DNA of 64,000 bases. Origin: Bagarius yarrelli (lineage: Eukaryota > Chordata > Actinopteri > Siluriformes > Sisoridae). The notes under the pieces are model-generated. The model did no database searches. It was not told the origin of the DNA and saw only the letters and a program-made list of their open reading frames with translations. The translations under genes were made by a program, and so were the position numbers. Within the stretch, counting starts at the first letter, position 1. The number at the start of each line of letters is the position of its first letter. Below, piece by piece: positions 52,401 to 63,860 of this stretch. Location of the stretch: positions 1,045,001-1,109,000 of the forward strand of contig VCAZ01000049.1 of the NCBI GenBank assembly GCA_005784505.1, written 5' to 3'.

Positions 52401-55389
52401 TTCCAATTCAACCAGATGACAAAAATGTCTTTATAGAGCTTCGGGGTTTTATGCACAGGGGCAGTGAAAGAGTTTGAGTCTCTCAGTTCCAGTGAAGGAA
52501 AATGCAATGCTACAACAGAAAGATGTTCTAGACAACTGTGTGATTTCAGCATTGTGGCAACACATTGAGGAACACACTCTTTATGCCAGTGTGCTGGTAA
52601 GGCGTCCGCAAACTTTTGGCCACTGGTAACGAGACACTGCTTTTAACGGTGTTCCACTGATATTACAGTGGCCAATCAAAACCAATGCCAGTTTATGTTA
52701 TTTGGGTTTTTTTTTGCACGGTACCAAACACATCTACATTCATTACTGGAGCACAGAAAGAAGAAACCTGAATACCGACACGCTAGCGAGAGATTGTACG
52801 TTAGTTCCCGTTGCCCAAAACACACCTGTTTGGCAATCACAAACATTCGCATTCAATTTTTTCGAGGAGTTTGTCGAAAAACAGTAGGTAATTTGCTCTG
52901 AAATTTTGACAGAGGTTGTGTGGAACAAAAAACACAGACATGGCAGAAAATCACCTCTAAAACTTTACTAAAATTCCAATAAAAGATATCCAGTCTACAT
53001 GTACACTTACAATCTCATCTACTTGTATGAGTAAGAAAGCTTGACTGCCTAATTTTACTGTATTTCCAACTCAAAAGAATTCTGATTTGAGTATCAGCAT
53101 CATCACACCAGTTTCTGTCTCATCGCCATCTTATTACTCCAACAGCCTTATCATCGCCTCCAAACTCGATTGATTGCCGTTTGCTGATCCCGACTGACTT
53201 CAGTAGGGAAATAATCACTGTTTCTTTCAGTCCTGTCCTATTGACTGTTTATTAGGGCATTTTATCACTCCAGTGTGAGGATTTCTAACTTAGCTATTGC
53301 ACAGCACCTGCAATTTATATGGACAGTTTCCCATACTCTCCCGTTCTACTATTGCACTACATGCAGACTATTGCTCTAATTACTGTTAATACTTTTATTA
53401 ACAGTTATTTTAATCTTTCTGTTTATATTTTAGTCAAGCACGGTTAGTCGATTGATTCTGTATGTAGAGAATAATCCGTGAATTTAAATTTGTGCTAGCG
53501 AAAATTTTGATGTCTTTGGACAGACTGTGTATTTTCAGCTGGAATTGTTTCACAAAGTGAGGCAAGGCAAATTTAGACATAAGTAAAAATTATAAACATT
53601 TTGCTATACTACAAATATTCTAGAGCTAATAATTTAACTTCGGTCCAATTTAAAAGATTTCTGAATGTTTTCCCAATTATAACAAATGCAACAATGATTG
53701 TTTTTTTTCCAACCAATCATAAATCGCAGATTTACCCATCGCTACGTTCACACATAGCCTTTTACACAAGTGAAAAGAAGTTAAAACTGTCCTGCCATTT
53801 TCAGCATTAATGATCATTTCTATCCCAGAGGAACTGACCAGAGAATGGCTAAACAGTAGACAGGTGGCTGATTGAACACCTTGGATGTCTTACTTGATGT
53901 CCCTCTTACTCCAACTCTCATCCTGTCAATCCTCTGATACACTGAGCTACCTAATGGGACCTGCCTCTTTCCCCCTCAGCACTCAGGCCTGTCATTGTTT
54001 TAAACTTGTGCGTTGGGGTCAGCACAGAGGCCAAGAGAGGGCTAAACGTGGTGACAGTGCATCCTTTATTTAAAGCTCTCTTCTGCTCCCTCAGCACCAC
54101 TGATTACCGAAGGAGGAGCAGCCGACAGCGCGAGCCTGCAGCCTTTATTAGCCATGTGGAGGCAGAGATCGCAAAAGGAGCAGGCAGCGGGGAGATAAGC
54201 TGCTCTGGGGTTTCAGCGCCGCTCCAAAAAAGGGACTGGGGATTAACAGGCTCTGAGGAAGACATCTGTCTTGGAGCCAGGCTCTGTATTATCAAAGACG
54301 TCAGCGTTTCCCACAGCATCAACTTTTCATGAGCGCTCGTTCGGGTAAATATGACTTCTGCCTCCTCTTTTAGCAGGGTGGCACAGGGGGATGGTGAACT
54401 GTATCAGACATATACTCACCCCCCTCCCAATAAATTGTTTAAAGGCTTTAACAATCATGAATTTAATTATATATTGTTGACAGTTTATTAGGTGTTTTTG
54501 GTAACAGTAAACACTGTTAAGCTTTATACACACACTACCAAACTACACAACCACAGCACATTAACAAGGGTCCACTTATCAAATACCATTCTGGCTATAG
54601 TACCCCTAAGGTTGTCCCTTATATGGTAAAATAACTGAAAAGCAAACTACAGTCAGGAACTGGTAGCAGTGGTAATGGAATGGTGGGTCAAATCCCAGAA
54701 CCACCTAGCTGTCACCATTGGGCCCACAAACAAGTCCCCTTATTAGGGCCCCTGGCAGAAATGTAACTTATAAACAGCGTAGCTTACTTCTCTATTAATT
54801 ACACTGTAGCATGACCAAACTCACGTATCTGTTCCTGATAAATAACTAAAAATGCTGACTGGTTAATATTATACAGTGGACTAATCACATGTTCCGTAAG
54901 CAGACCAACATTGCAGCCAAATATTTTGTAATGAACTGAACAAAAAAAGGTAGACTAGATATAAATACATTTAGATACAATAATGTGTAACGTAAAAACA
55001 TAAATGATTGTAGGTGTTTATGGATAAGGGCATCTACCAAATGACAAAAATAGTCATTGAAAGAAATGTGTTAGTTGAACAGATCAAGAAGAATAAGTGA
55101 AGCAATGTTACTTTGAGTTATTATGACCCCATGAAACGATGATGCTCACCTGGTCTTGAGCGTTCTGTATCTTAGCCCGCCACACCTTTCTGATGGCCGC
55201 TACGTGTGTAAGGTCTGTGACATAGCAGTGTGCCTGCAGTGTGTGTTCCAACGTGAGACTCATGGCACGCAGCACCTTCTCCATGTGGCTGTAACACAGC
55301 TGGGCCTGTGAGCTTGGACCCGCCCTCAACAGCTGCATGGTGCAGGGAACCAGAGCGATCTGACCTGCACAGAACACCGCTTCGTCCAC
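43360..55389 (-). CDS. dph6: DPH6, diphthine--ammonia ligase, 3' part only (last three coding exons)
   Basis: Minus-strand exons 55150-55389, 48712-49108 and 43360-43478 join in phase to give the C-terminal 251 residues of a protein that continues past the right edge. They encode RidA/YjgF-like segments: GQIALVPCTMQ, HCYVTDL and PPLVVSVMPSLPRGAAVEL in the first, and a diverged second copy ending LVPVLELPDCTLLHLSCWL. DPH6 performs the ATP-dependent amidation that finishes diphthamine on eEF2 in the cytosol. Its catalytic N-terminal ATP-pyrophosphatase domain is not in this window. Long DPH6 proteins with two C-terminal RidA-like domains are known from yeast and plants; the human reference form is about 267 residues and lacks them. 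Position next to AQR on the same strand, as in human 15q14, supports the call. The alternative is another RidA-containing protein. Confidence 0.85.
43486..43508. repeat. dph6: (CA)n microsatellite at DPH6 last-exon acceptor
   Basis: Plus-strand CA run directly right of the exon. On the minus strand it supplies a TG run immediately before the acceptor gtgttttag. Confidence 0.85.
43550..43770. other. Candidate conserved non-coding element in last DPH6 intron
   Basis: About 200 bp of repeat-free, compositionally even sequence (ACATGGTTAAACAATAGCTG, CAGCTGGCTGCATTTAACCC) standing out from the AT-rich surroundings. Inference from texture only. Confidence 0.25.
44660..45180. other. Candidate conserved non-coding block in last DPH6 intron
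   Basis: Repeat-free sequence with TAAT cores (CTTAATTACC, GGTAATTAAC) and words such as GTGATAGGCGGGGGAAAAAA. The 115-codon plus-strand frame inside has no recognisable protein features. Confidence 0.25.
46800..47010 (+). repeat. tRNA-derived SINE (family 2) in the last DPH6 intron
   Basis: Contains GCTGGACTGACACCTGGAAG, GGGCCCCTGATCAAGGCCCT, CCCAATTGCTCAGTT and tail GGGGCGTCTGCCAAATGCTT. Confidence 0.68.
47085..47390. mobile_element. Tc1/mariner-type non-autonomous repeat, deleted copy
   Basis: Left end ACACTATATAGACTAAAGCA, then blocks TTTGTGCACTGGGGCGTTGC, CTCAGTTCCAGTTATGGAAT and TCTAGACAACCGTGTGACTC shared with the copy at 52195-52625. It lacks about 110 bp of the middle present there. 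Confidence 0.5.
48391..48521. mobile_element. Short inverted-repeat (MITE-like) element
   Basis: Arms 48391-48430 and 48482-48521 are reverse complements with about 6 mismatches in 40, around a 51-bp loop. Core GAGACACGCCAACAGATGCC. The same arm occurs alone at 30372-30412, so it is a dispersed family. Confidence 0.55.
48712..49108 (-). CDS. dph6: DPH6 penultimate coding exon
   Basis: 397 nt, acceptor gtgttgcag, donor G|gtaagc (phase 1). Starts ELEYDTEEIQCPPLVVSVMP and SLPRGAAVELHVMAI, the closing strands of the first RidA-like domain, then runs through a linker into the start of the second (LCTRVFYKDSNKLATKLSA). Confidence 0.88.
49210..50700. other. Candidate conserved non-coding block, DPH6 intron
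   Basis: A 1.5-kb stretch right beside the penultimate exon with few simple repeats and many high-complexity words (GCGGCCGCCTCATCTGCTAA, TCAACATCAAATCGCTCTGA, CCCTCAATATGCATCCTTCA). Overlapping open frames on both strands fit low AT content better than coding. Confidence 0.3.
52195..52625. mobile_element. Tc1/mariner-type non-autonomous repeat, longer copy
   Basis: Contains GAAAGTGGCTGTGCGGATCT, GGTTCCAGTTCATCCCAATA, GTGTTCAGTGGGGTTAAGTT and ends CGCAAACTTTTGGCCACTGG, the usual end word of this fish family. The reverse strand of the middle recalls a decayed transposase. Confidence 0.55.
53885..54345. other. Candidate conserved non-coding block, DPH6 intron
   Basis: GC-richer than its surroundings, with CTGTCAATC at 53923-53931 (PBX/MEIS-like, reverse of GATTGACAG) and words CAGCCTTTATTAGCCATGTG, GGGGATTAACAGGCTCTGAG. 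Open on both strands (54006-54332 plus, 54104-54322 minus) but with no protein signature. Confidence 0.3.
54658..55048 (+). repeat. Split SINE family 2 copy in DPH6 intron
   Basis: Head and body at about 54658-54767 (GGTAGCAGTGGTAATGGAAT, CCAGAACCACC, GGGCCCAC) and the family tail at 55017-55048 (TTATGGATAAGGGCATCTAC) are separated by about 250 bp of unrelated sequence. Confidence 0.45.
55150..55389 (-). CDS. dph6: DPH6 antepenultimate coding exon (RidA-like domain core)
   Basis: 80 codons, phase 0 at both ends; acceptor gttgtag, donor CAG|gtgagc. Begins VDEAVFCAGQIALVPCTMQL and ends IQNAQDQ. The F-x-A-G-Q-I-x-L-x-P pattern and the YVTDL strand are typical of the RidA/YER057c fold attached to eukaryotic DPH6. 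Confidence 0.88.
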
Positions 55390-57839
55390 CTACAACACAC
55401 ACCATCAGCCAAATCAATAAGCCTTATTTATTTCTCAACATTTAAGTTCACATTTTGCTCTGTGAGCTTTGTGCATTGGTCATTTGATGTCTTATAACAT
55501 CACAGCTCTAACAGTACCTACATTACTACAATATTTATATTAATGGGATTATCTTTCAAATTGATGTTTATAGCAGTTACTCCATAATACAGATCTTAAA
55601 ATACATAATACAGATTTCTGTAAGAAGACATTCATTTAGCATTTTTAAAAGAAGTTTTGAATGTTAGTTCCTTAAAACGGTCATCTGTAGGTACGTCTTA
55701 AGCATGAAGCATTCGGTGACACAATCTGAACTTAGACTTATTAACTTGTAAGTAACAGATCAATGACTGGGTAAAGAATGACTGCTTATAGATTTAACGC
55801 TCATGCACCCTTACAAATCACCCCAATTATTCTAAAATAATCAATTCTTTCCAAATAGCGCTATTCAAATTATCTGTAATCTATATCGCAGAATAACAAA
55901 ATATCGCAATGTCATCCTAATCCAGATCAGTCCAATCTGGATCCAGTCAAAAATTTTCTAAGTTAAGGTGGGGTCTCTATGGTTCAGCTTTTTGTCCAGT
56001 AACATCTGTTCCATCTGTCCAGCACATCGCACTGGTATTTGATCGAATCTGGATCTGACCTTGACCGCTTTGTCATATTTCTTAAACTCAAGGAAAGAAA
56101 TGAGAGAATACTAAAGGTCTGTACTAAAGAGGTGTACTAGGTCTGCAACAGTGAACAGTGTCTAGGTTAGGAGTACATTTCAAAGTACAATAAAGAAGAG
56201 ACCAGACCAGGTCACCGTCCTCCACTGCACTATGATTAATTTCGGATGCTCCTGTGCCCAGTTTACATCTCAGCAAAGGGCAAAGTCACCTTTGTTTTTT
56301 ATAAGAGCCAGCATTACATTTCAAGGCAGTGATGCTAAGGCTTTGGGTTGGTGGTCATAGGATTAGGATAGAATTGGGGAATTATACGGTGTTGCAATGT
56401 ATATGTGACTAATAAAGACTTACTTAGTAACTTACTTAAAAATAGCTTTTTTGTGAGATCTGACCATACGAGTTAGCCTTTACTCCCCACATTAGTGAGT
56501 CTTGGGCACTCATGACTGTCCCCAGTTTACTGGTTTTCCTTTATTGTCCGTTATTTACTAACCACTTCATGAAGAGCGACACCCCACAAGAGCAGCTGTT
56601 TTGAAGATTTTTTTTTACATTTTTTTTTTTACGTCCAGCTATCACAATTTGTCCCCTGTCAAAATCACTCAGATCTGTACTTCCTTTGTCGAAGTTATTC
56701 CAGGCTTCTTCCAGCTTTAATGTATCTCACTGTTGACAGGTGCAACATTAGCGTGATAATTGATATTATTCGCTTCACCTGTCAGCGGTAATACCGTTAT
56801 GTCTGATTGGTGCACGTCTTCTTACTAAACCAACAACTTTTTAACCACATCTGAATCATTTTCATTCTGAGGTGTTTTTTAAATTAAACATGGATGGAAA
56901 AAAGGCCTAAAAATATAACGCAATGATAAAAAAAAAATGTGTGTTGCACAGCACAACATCAATTACCACGTCACACCCTGATTCTACACTACACTAATTC
57001 ACGTTTCACACTATCAAAACATCTGCCGATCTGTGTGTACACTTGATAAACGCAATTAGAAGCATGATAATTAGCCGAGAAGCCGAGAGAAACTTCGATA
57101 AAGGAAGTTCCTCGGATCGGTAATCCTGGCTATAAAAATCTATGTGATCAATGCTATCAGGTATGCAAGAGGAGTGGAGAGGTCAGGCCCTGGGAGACGT
57201 ATAGAATGAACAAATAAAACTCAGGCCCAAGCATAATGGTTCGGGGTAAATAGCTGTGGGTGACACGGTGTTAATTGGAGCTTGGGGAAGGTATTTATCA
57301 GCATGGGGTGTGTAAGGAGAATAGTGACCTCTGAAGGGATCATAGAAGACCAAATCAATTGCTGCATTATGTGAAACGAGGTTTTTAGCCGATTAGCATA
57401 CGCACATGGGCATCGCATTTCCAAAACAGATTACCAGCCTAAGTCCAGGGATTCTATATTAGCGAAAGCTTAGCCACATAATATGTTAAATCATCAGCTA
57501 AATATTCCTCTGGTTCTGCAAAAAGAAGGCCATTTACAACATCTGCTGACAACATCTGTATGCTTAACAGATCTATATATCTCCGAATTATTATTTACAA
57601 AAGGAAGGGGATGTGAGCGCAAAAATATTATTAAAAAAACATTTTGTTTATTATATAGAGAAAAAAATTGAATACAAATTTAGTCGGGTGTAACGTCGTA
57701 TGTAACTTAACCTTTAAGCTGCCTGTTGAAAATGCTACTGTTAACAAGCGTATGCATGTAATAAAATCAAAGGTGGAAATCTAATTTGAAAACAACAGAT
57801 CAACAAAAAAAAGTGCTGTGCCAGAGGGGGGGAACAGTC
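55390..57839. other. dph6: DPH6 intron, gene-free
   Basis: AT-rich sequence of the intron upstream of the 55150 exon. I see no exon-like segment with RidA or ATP-pyrophosphatase similarity, and no clear repeat family. Confidence 0.5.
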
Positions 57840-58220
57840 ACATCAATTTCCATAGAGTGAAATGGGTTTCCCAAGATTCCTAGCTCCTGGGTTCACCTGT
57901 CAACTTTGATGAATCTTCAGCATCTGCCTCTGCTGCTCCAAATTACCGAGGCAGTGCTGAAGATGGGGTTGGGGAGAGAGGGTTTGCGGTGAAGCGGAGT
58001 GGGCGCAGCACTGCTTACGAGCGGCGGGATCAATCATCGGATCATTTACCTGCGAGCATTATTTGGCAAAACCGCGAGAGCAATAGATCTACACCAGCGT
58101 AAGCACGTCACAGAGACAGACATCAAGACCAAATCGTCATTGGCATTCCATTTATGAGCCATCAAGTGGAATCAGATGACACAGAGACCCGGATCACTTT
58201 GGACATGCGGTGAGGAGCTC
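57840..58220. other. Candidate conserved non-coding block, DPH6 intron
   Basis: Repeat-free, with GGGATCAATCATCGGATCAT and CATTTATGAGCCATCAAGTG. Texture like vertebrate developmental enhancers; no direct evidence. Confidence 0.25.
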
Positions 58221-58439
58221 GATGCAAAATCGCTGCTTAAAAAACGAAGAATTCACAGTTATATTATTAATGAAATAAAAAAAAGAGAGATCTGTTATTT
58301 GTCGATTTGAATATCAAAAGAGGCTACAGGCTGTTCGAAAAACAAAAAACCCACCCATAGGTTTGCAGGCAGGTGTGTAATGATCAATTATGAAGGCCCT
58401 AGCTCAGGTTACTCCGGGCTGAGCGGGTGGGGCACGACT

Positions 58440-59560
58440 TTTTAGAGCAAACCTGCCAGTGAGAAAGAGCGAGAGAACAAGCGGGAATACTATTTACATA
58501 AAATTAACAGTTCAAAAGAATGAGTTCACACACCAATCAAACTTGTTAATTGACTGCCAATGGTGTGTCGCTGGATATACAACACAACTACATTATTCAT
58601 CTTCCCCGTTGACAAGAAAGACAGTCCAATTTGCATTGGCGTCCAAAACCTGATCAGCAGTCACAACGGCCCATGCATTTTTAATAGAGCACGGGGGAGG
58701 CTATTAATATTCATAGGGGTCAAACAATTGCATATTTCATTTAACTTTCTATAACCACCTTTGGGTTTCAAAATGATCAACTTCTGATGCTTTGGACCAC
58801 ATGATGTTGAAAGGATGGGGAGGATTAAGGGAGTTGAAGCTCTAAGCACTAACGTCATCAGGCTGCATTAACAAGTATAATTTTCTCCCGCGTCTGTAAG
58901 TTTGAGTATTTTACCGATGCGTTCTGTTTCTGCAATACGATAGATGCAAAAATGCATGATACAACTCAACGAAGCAACAGCAATAATTTACCCCATGCTC
59001 GAGAGTAATTCTCTCCATCCTAGTGCCCCATGCTAGCCTCTTTAGCATTAATCAAATGGGTGCTTTGGCTTCATGCTTTATCGACCTTTTCTTCCTGTGG
59101 CTTGAACACCATCACTTCTCATAATGCCAATGACATGTCAAAAGGTCAGGCAGCCCCAAGGTCTCTGTTGGGCTGCAGGCAGTAACACATATGTAAATGT
59201 TCTCTTAGAGGCAGCACCCAGGCCTGGCGTGACATCTTCCAGCACACTAACACACTCTAAGCATTTTAATTGTTGGCTCCTGAAATCTCGGCGGAACTAC
59301 AACTTTACATATTTGTGTTTGCGGCATGTGGAAAGGCGGTGGAGGTGACCTTAAAGATTTTGCTGAGCGTGTTAATTTTGGCAGACAACAGCCTGGACCA
59401 TACTGGCTAAAGTGACCTGCTATTGATGATCAGTCAACTTTCTCTCTCGAGCCAAGGGCACAATGAGGAAAAAACACATCAGTGCACTGGAAGATATGCT
59501 AATGGTTTCATTTTGCCACTGAAACCTCATGCATAATTAAACCCAAGCAACAGGGGCACA
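58440..59560. other. Candidate conserved non-coding block, DPH6 intron
   Basis: About 1.1 kb almost free of simple repeats, with octamer-like GATATGCTAATGG near 59495, CATGCATAATTAAAC near 59530, TTAATTGTTGGCTCC and AATGACATGTCAAAAGG. Frames on both strands are short and feature-less. Confidence 0.3.
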
Positions 59561-60134
59561 AAACGGTGCACGACTGACTGACCACTCCGAACCATGTGAT
59601 ACTGCCAGGGGAGCACCGTGTGTATTATAAAGGTAACCAAATATGAATACATTATCGGGATAGAAGAGATAATGTGCTGTAAATGAAAAGGAATACGGGT
59701 ACAAATATGGTGCACTTTTTGTTTGTTTGTTTGTTTGTTTATAAGAACGCTTGGCAGAAATATTCACAGAGCATCTGTTTAGATTAAAGGTCTGCATTGG
59801 GACAACTTTACAAAAAAGAATTGTAGCAGCAGGAGGTTCTTAAGGTCTGATATGAAGTTTACTGCACAACTTAAAGCTGTATTCATTAACCGGTCTCATC
59901 ATGCTAAGTAATTTCCTACATTGCTAAGGTTTAAATCTTAAAAAATATCTCTGGACACTACAAACAAAATATCTGAATATGTTGCAAAAAACAATCTAGT
60001 GGGCATCTTTAATTAAGGATTTGACACACTATGCTGGCACACAAGTTTCACAACCTGGGCAACAAATTCCGTTTGCTACAAATTCAGATAGTGTACACTG
60101 CTTGTGTGAGCTTTTAAACAGCAAAGTGTGTAGA

Positions 60135-60300
60135 AGAAATGATCAGTGGTTCCCTGAGGGGCGTGGTGGAGTGATATTAAGGGGGCGCGGTAAGGCTAGT
60201 GTGAATCACCAGATGCATTTATATTTTAGAAGGGAAAAACGACCGAAATATGAGCCAAAAATGTGTCATGAGGCGCTGCAGCGCCCGGCAGTGTTCAGTG
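60135..60300. repeat. Possible hAT-derived repeat in DPH6 intron
   Basis: ATCAGTGGTTCCCTGAGGGG, then GTGGTGGAGTGATATTAAGG and GGGCGCGG, resembles degraded hAT repeats. The open frame over it is probably chance. Confidence 0.25.
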
Positions 60301-61539
60301 TGCAGGTTTCGATCTCCCTCTAGCCGTCGTCACTACCTCAATATTCCGATCTATGGATGTGCGTTCCATTAAATTTCTTATGCCTCATAAGCACGTTTTA
60401 CTCGCATACTGCTCATGTTCTAACGAAAAAGCAACGTCAACAGGAAATTTCTAGAATGCTTCATCCTGTTTGCAGTAGCGCTGTAGAAAAATCTGCAGAA
60501 AACAATGCATATTGTTTACTAGTGAAACAATGTAAAAGCGCCAGGCTTTTTTTTAATACTTGTATTTAAAATATCGTAAGTTTTTTTCAGCTGAATTTGT
60601 GTTAAATACCATTAACGGAATCCTGGGTGAATAATGATAATGATCACTGCTGACCTCATAGTGCGTTATGCACTCAGGACATTTGTATCTTCTGACATCT
60701 TAATTGGAAATATACAAAACAGTCGAGGCTCAAACACTTTTTTATGAATCCGCATCTCCAAACAACCCAACCTTCCCTTAAAAATCGTCATTTATTGATC
60801 TGTTATTTCCTGTATAGCTTCGGCAAGTAGAACCTATATATTATATACTGTCACAAAATAACAAGTTAAACAAGGACAAAAAAAAACCCAAAACAGCGCA
60901 GAATGCAAAAAAGTGATCGTCACCTGGAACATTCTTCAGTTAATGAAAATGAAAAAAAAAAAAAAAACCTACAAATTTAGCGCAGTGAACATATTTTTAG
61001 GCTAAAATAGGAGGTACGATGGTGATGAACTGGTGGTCTGAGAAAGCTGAGGCATTTATGATGACACTGGCCGCTTTTTCTCTGCTTGCTGCATGTAGTT
61101 GTAAATACCCAGCATCCCTGGCTGTCTGACTTCGACATGCCCACTTCCAGAGATGCCAGTTTGGATAAGTCACACTGTCATGTCGGTTTTTGTCAACTTT
61201 ATGCTGATTGCTCTCCTTTATCTATGGGCTGTTTGGAGTAAAAGCAAGGTCAGGCAATGAAGATAAAGCTTATTTGACACATCTTACACAAGAGTGATGT
61301 CTTTATACGTAGCCATTAATATTTGACTCTATGTAACGCCATTTGTTAAATATTAATAATATCACGACCATTTATTTATAAATCGCTGGTTTAACCCTTC
61401 TACTAGTAAACCTTAAAAAAAGACTTGTTTTGTTAATAAAAACGGATAACGAGACAAGCAGTGTGTCAGAGTAAGAACAGGAGCATGTTTCCTTTTTGTG
61501 TTAAGGCAAACCGCTGCAATCAAACTGTCTCGACCTTTG

Positions 61540-61860
61540 AGTTTTTGACAAATTGGTTGTGAGGCTTTTACGACTGATGCACAGAACGCAAAAATCATTT
61601 CTGCCAAGATTTCTCTATGACCTGCCCATGGGACATGACCCGCTTCTCCGTGTGCCGCTCTATCAAACCTGATCTTTCCAGGACAATGCAAATGATGACA
61701 AATTCCATCATCCTGCATTATGCGCTTTGCCTCTAATCTTCCTAATTTAAGCGTGCGGGGAGGGTGCTGCGTTATCAGCTGAGGGGCATGTTGTCTGAAT
61801 GAATGATGCTGAAGCAGCAGAGCCCCTCCTTCAGACATGAACTCACTTCAATTAAATTAG
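61540..61860. other. Candidate conserved non-coding block with octamer, DPH6 intron
   Basis: Contains a perfect POU octamer ATGCAAAT (61686-61693) in GACAATGCAAATGATGAC, and TTCCATCATCCTGCATTATG. A 141-codon minus frame spans it without recognisable features, RidA similarity or suitable splice sites. Confidence 0.3.
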
Positions 61861-63439
61861 TAAAAGAAATTAATAAATTCTTTTAAACGGTCAGTGTGGT
61901 ATTTCTATCGAGTCGGTGCAGAATTAATTAAGAATGTCGTTCCTTTGTAGTCATATCACAGTTTAAAGAAAAATCCACAATGTGACACTGACTGCAATTT
62001 AAAGCTAGACTCCCTGAGTAATGTCCATGTGGTCCGAGCACCATGAAAAAAAACCTTTAGTGCTCTCAAAGTTCTCAATAACACACTTTTCACAGCATGG
62101 GAATGACCTCAGCAATATTTTGTGCAAACGCAATGAACGTCAGGGAAACGGAACCAAACAGAGATGTTCCTCTGAAACAGCTTGCAATTCAGCTTCATTT
62201 CAATAGATGGCAGTATGGCTGCATGAAAGTGAGACTTTCAGAGCTTCTGGCATGCTTTCTTGCCAGATCCCAGATCACTTAAACCTTTACAAAATGTTCC
62301 TCACCTACATAAAATCATTACAGCAAAAATTAGTATTTATTCATAATAAAAGTAATCTGGTCACTGAGAGAGATAATAATTGCTATCGGTTTCATATTAA
62401 CTGTAAGTGCTGAGCTTCGCAATGCTTTGGAAATCAGCAATGTTTTTGGGTTCGATGATTTTGAATAGGATTAATGCTTTTTAAAATTCATAGATAGGCA
62501 TAAAGTTGTGTCTGGCTTTTACACTTAAATATATTTTGCATTAATATTTAATATTTCTATATTATAATGTCTATGTTACATCTAATATATATATATCTGA
62601 TAATAAAATGATTAATTAATGCATGATTGTTCATAAAAAAGGCAGAAAACTAGAGAGAAAAAGATATATTTATATATGTATGGCTCAAGTTTATTCTGCA
62701 AAAAAGTCAACAGTGACGTTCCTATCGCCTGGAACTTATATGAATAATAAATCCATGTAGAACTTGTACTCCTTACCAGCAGACATTGTCTATAACTCAT
62801 CCATAACACTTTTATAACTGCAGAATAGGCTGAAATGACAATGGATAATGAAAAATGATTGGTCGAGGTACAAAGTTACAACTCTAACGAAGCTCTCAAT
62901 GAGAAATTAATGACAACACGGGTGGCCAAAAGTAAATGGAACATAAATGTTAATATCATTTAGCCATCGGTTTTAGCTTCTGCCATTAAAAACTAACATC
63001 TCCTTAATAAATTAAGACAAAACTGCAATGCTCGGCCACTGTTGCATGAAGACCCAATGATCATGTCTCACCGAGGGCACTTACTGTCAGCCGCCACATA
63101 AAGGAATAGTCAGATTACAGTGTTTAAGGGAGCAGAGAAAATGGCCTAAAAATAGATTGCAAAGATAAAAGAGTCGAACGGAAACAGAACCAGACAAATT
63201 TCCTGATTTCAAAAGCACTATGGAGGCTAATCCATTTACCAGACTTACCCTTAAAGTCTCAACCTATTCGTCCAACACTGTACTCTAGTCTTTCCGTGTC
63301 AGTGCGTTTACATGTCTCTCAGCCATGTGTTCTGTCAGTTTGGGCTTCTAGTCACTGAACACAAAACAGCCATGCACAGGAATGTTCTTGTTTCCGTAGT
63401 AATAGAGTGGTCATATGAGTCTTCCATTTTTCATCGTAA
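61861..63439. other. dph6: DPH6 intron, gene-free
   Basis: AT-rich, with a TA run near 62587. No exon recognised before the CATC array at the right edge. Confidence 0.5.
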
Positions 63440-63860
63440 GTGATGAAATCGATTCGTCTGTTTATACATCCATTTAACCATGTATCCAACCATTTAATTA
63501 CTCATGCATCCATTTTACCATCTAACCATCCATCTATGCATACATACATCCACCTATCCACCTATCCATCTATCCATTTACCCATCCACCCATACAAAAC
63601 ATACATCCACCTATCTATCCATGCATGCATACATCTAAGTATCCAATCATCTACCTATTCATTTATCCACCCAGCCACCTATCCACCCATCAAAAACTAT
63701 CCATCCCTACCTCCATCCATCCATCCATCCATCCATCCATCTCTACATGTATCTATTTATCTACCTATCCACATATCTATCCATGCATCCATCCATCCAT
63801 CCATCCATGCATCCATCCAGCCAGTCATCCAGCCAGCCATCCCTCCCACCTAATTGTGAA
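63440..63860. repeat. (CATC)n / ATCC microsatellite array
   Basis: Degenerate CATCCATC tandem array of about 400 bp with perfect runs near 63713-63740 and 63790-63806. The His/Ile/Pro/Ser plus-strand ORF of 137 codons here is an artefact of the repeat. Confidence 0.95.

Noticed and set aside
54006..54332. Plus-strand 108-codon frame
   Set aside because: No recognisable protein features, open on the other strand as well, and it lies in an intron of a minus-strand gene.
61413..61838. Minus-strand 141-codon frame as a possible DPH6 exon
   Set aside because: No resemblance to ATP-pyrophosphatase or RidA domains and no AG/GT borders in a suitable place; kept only as a candidate non-coding element.
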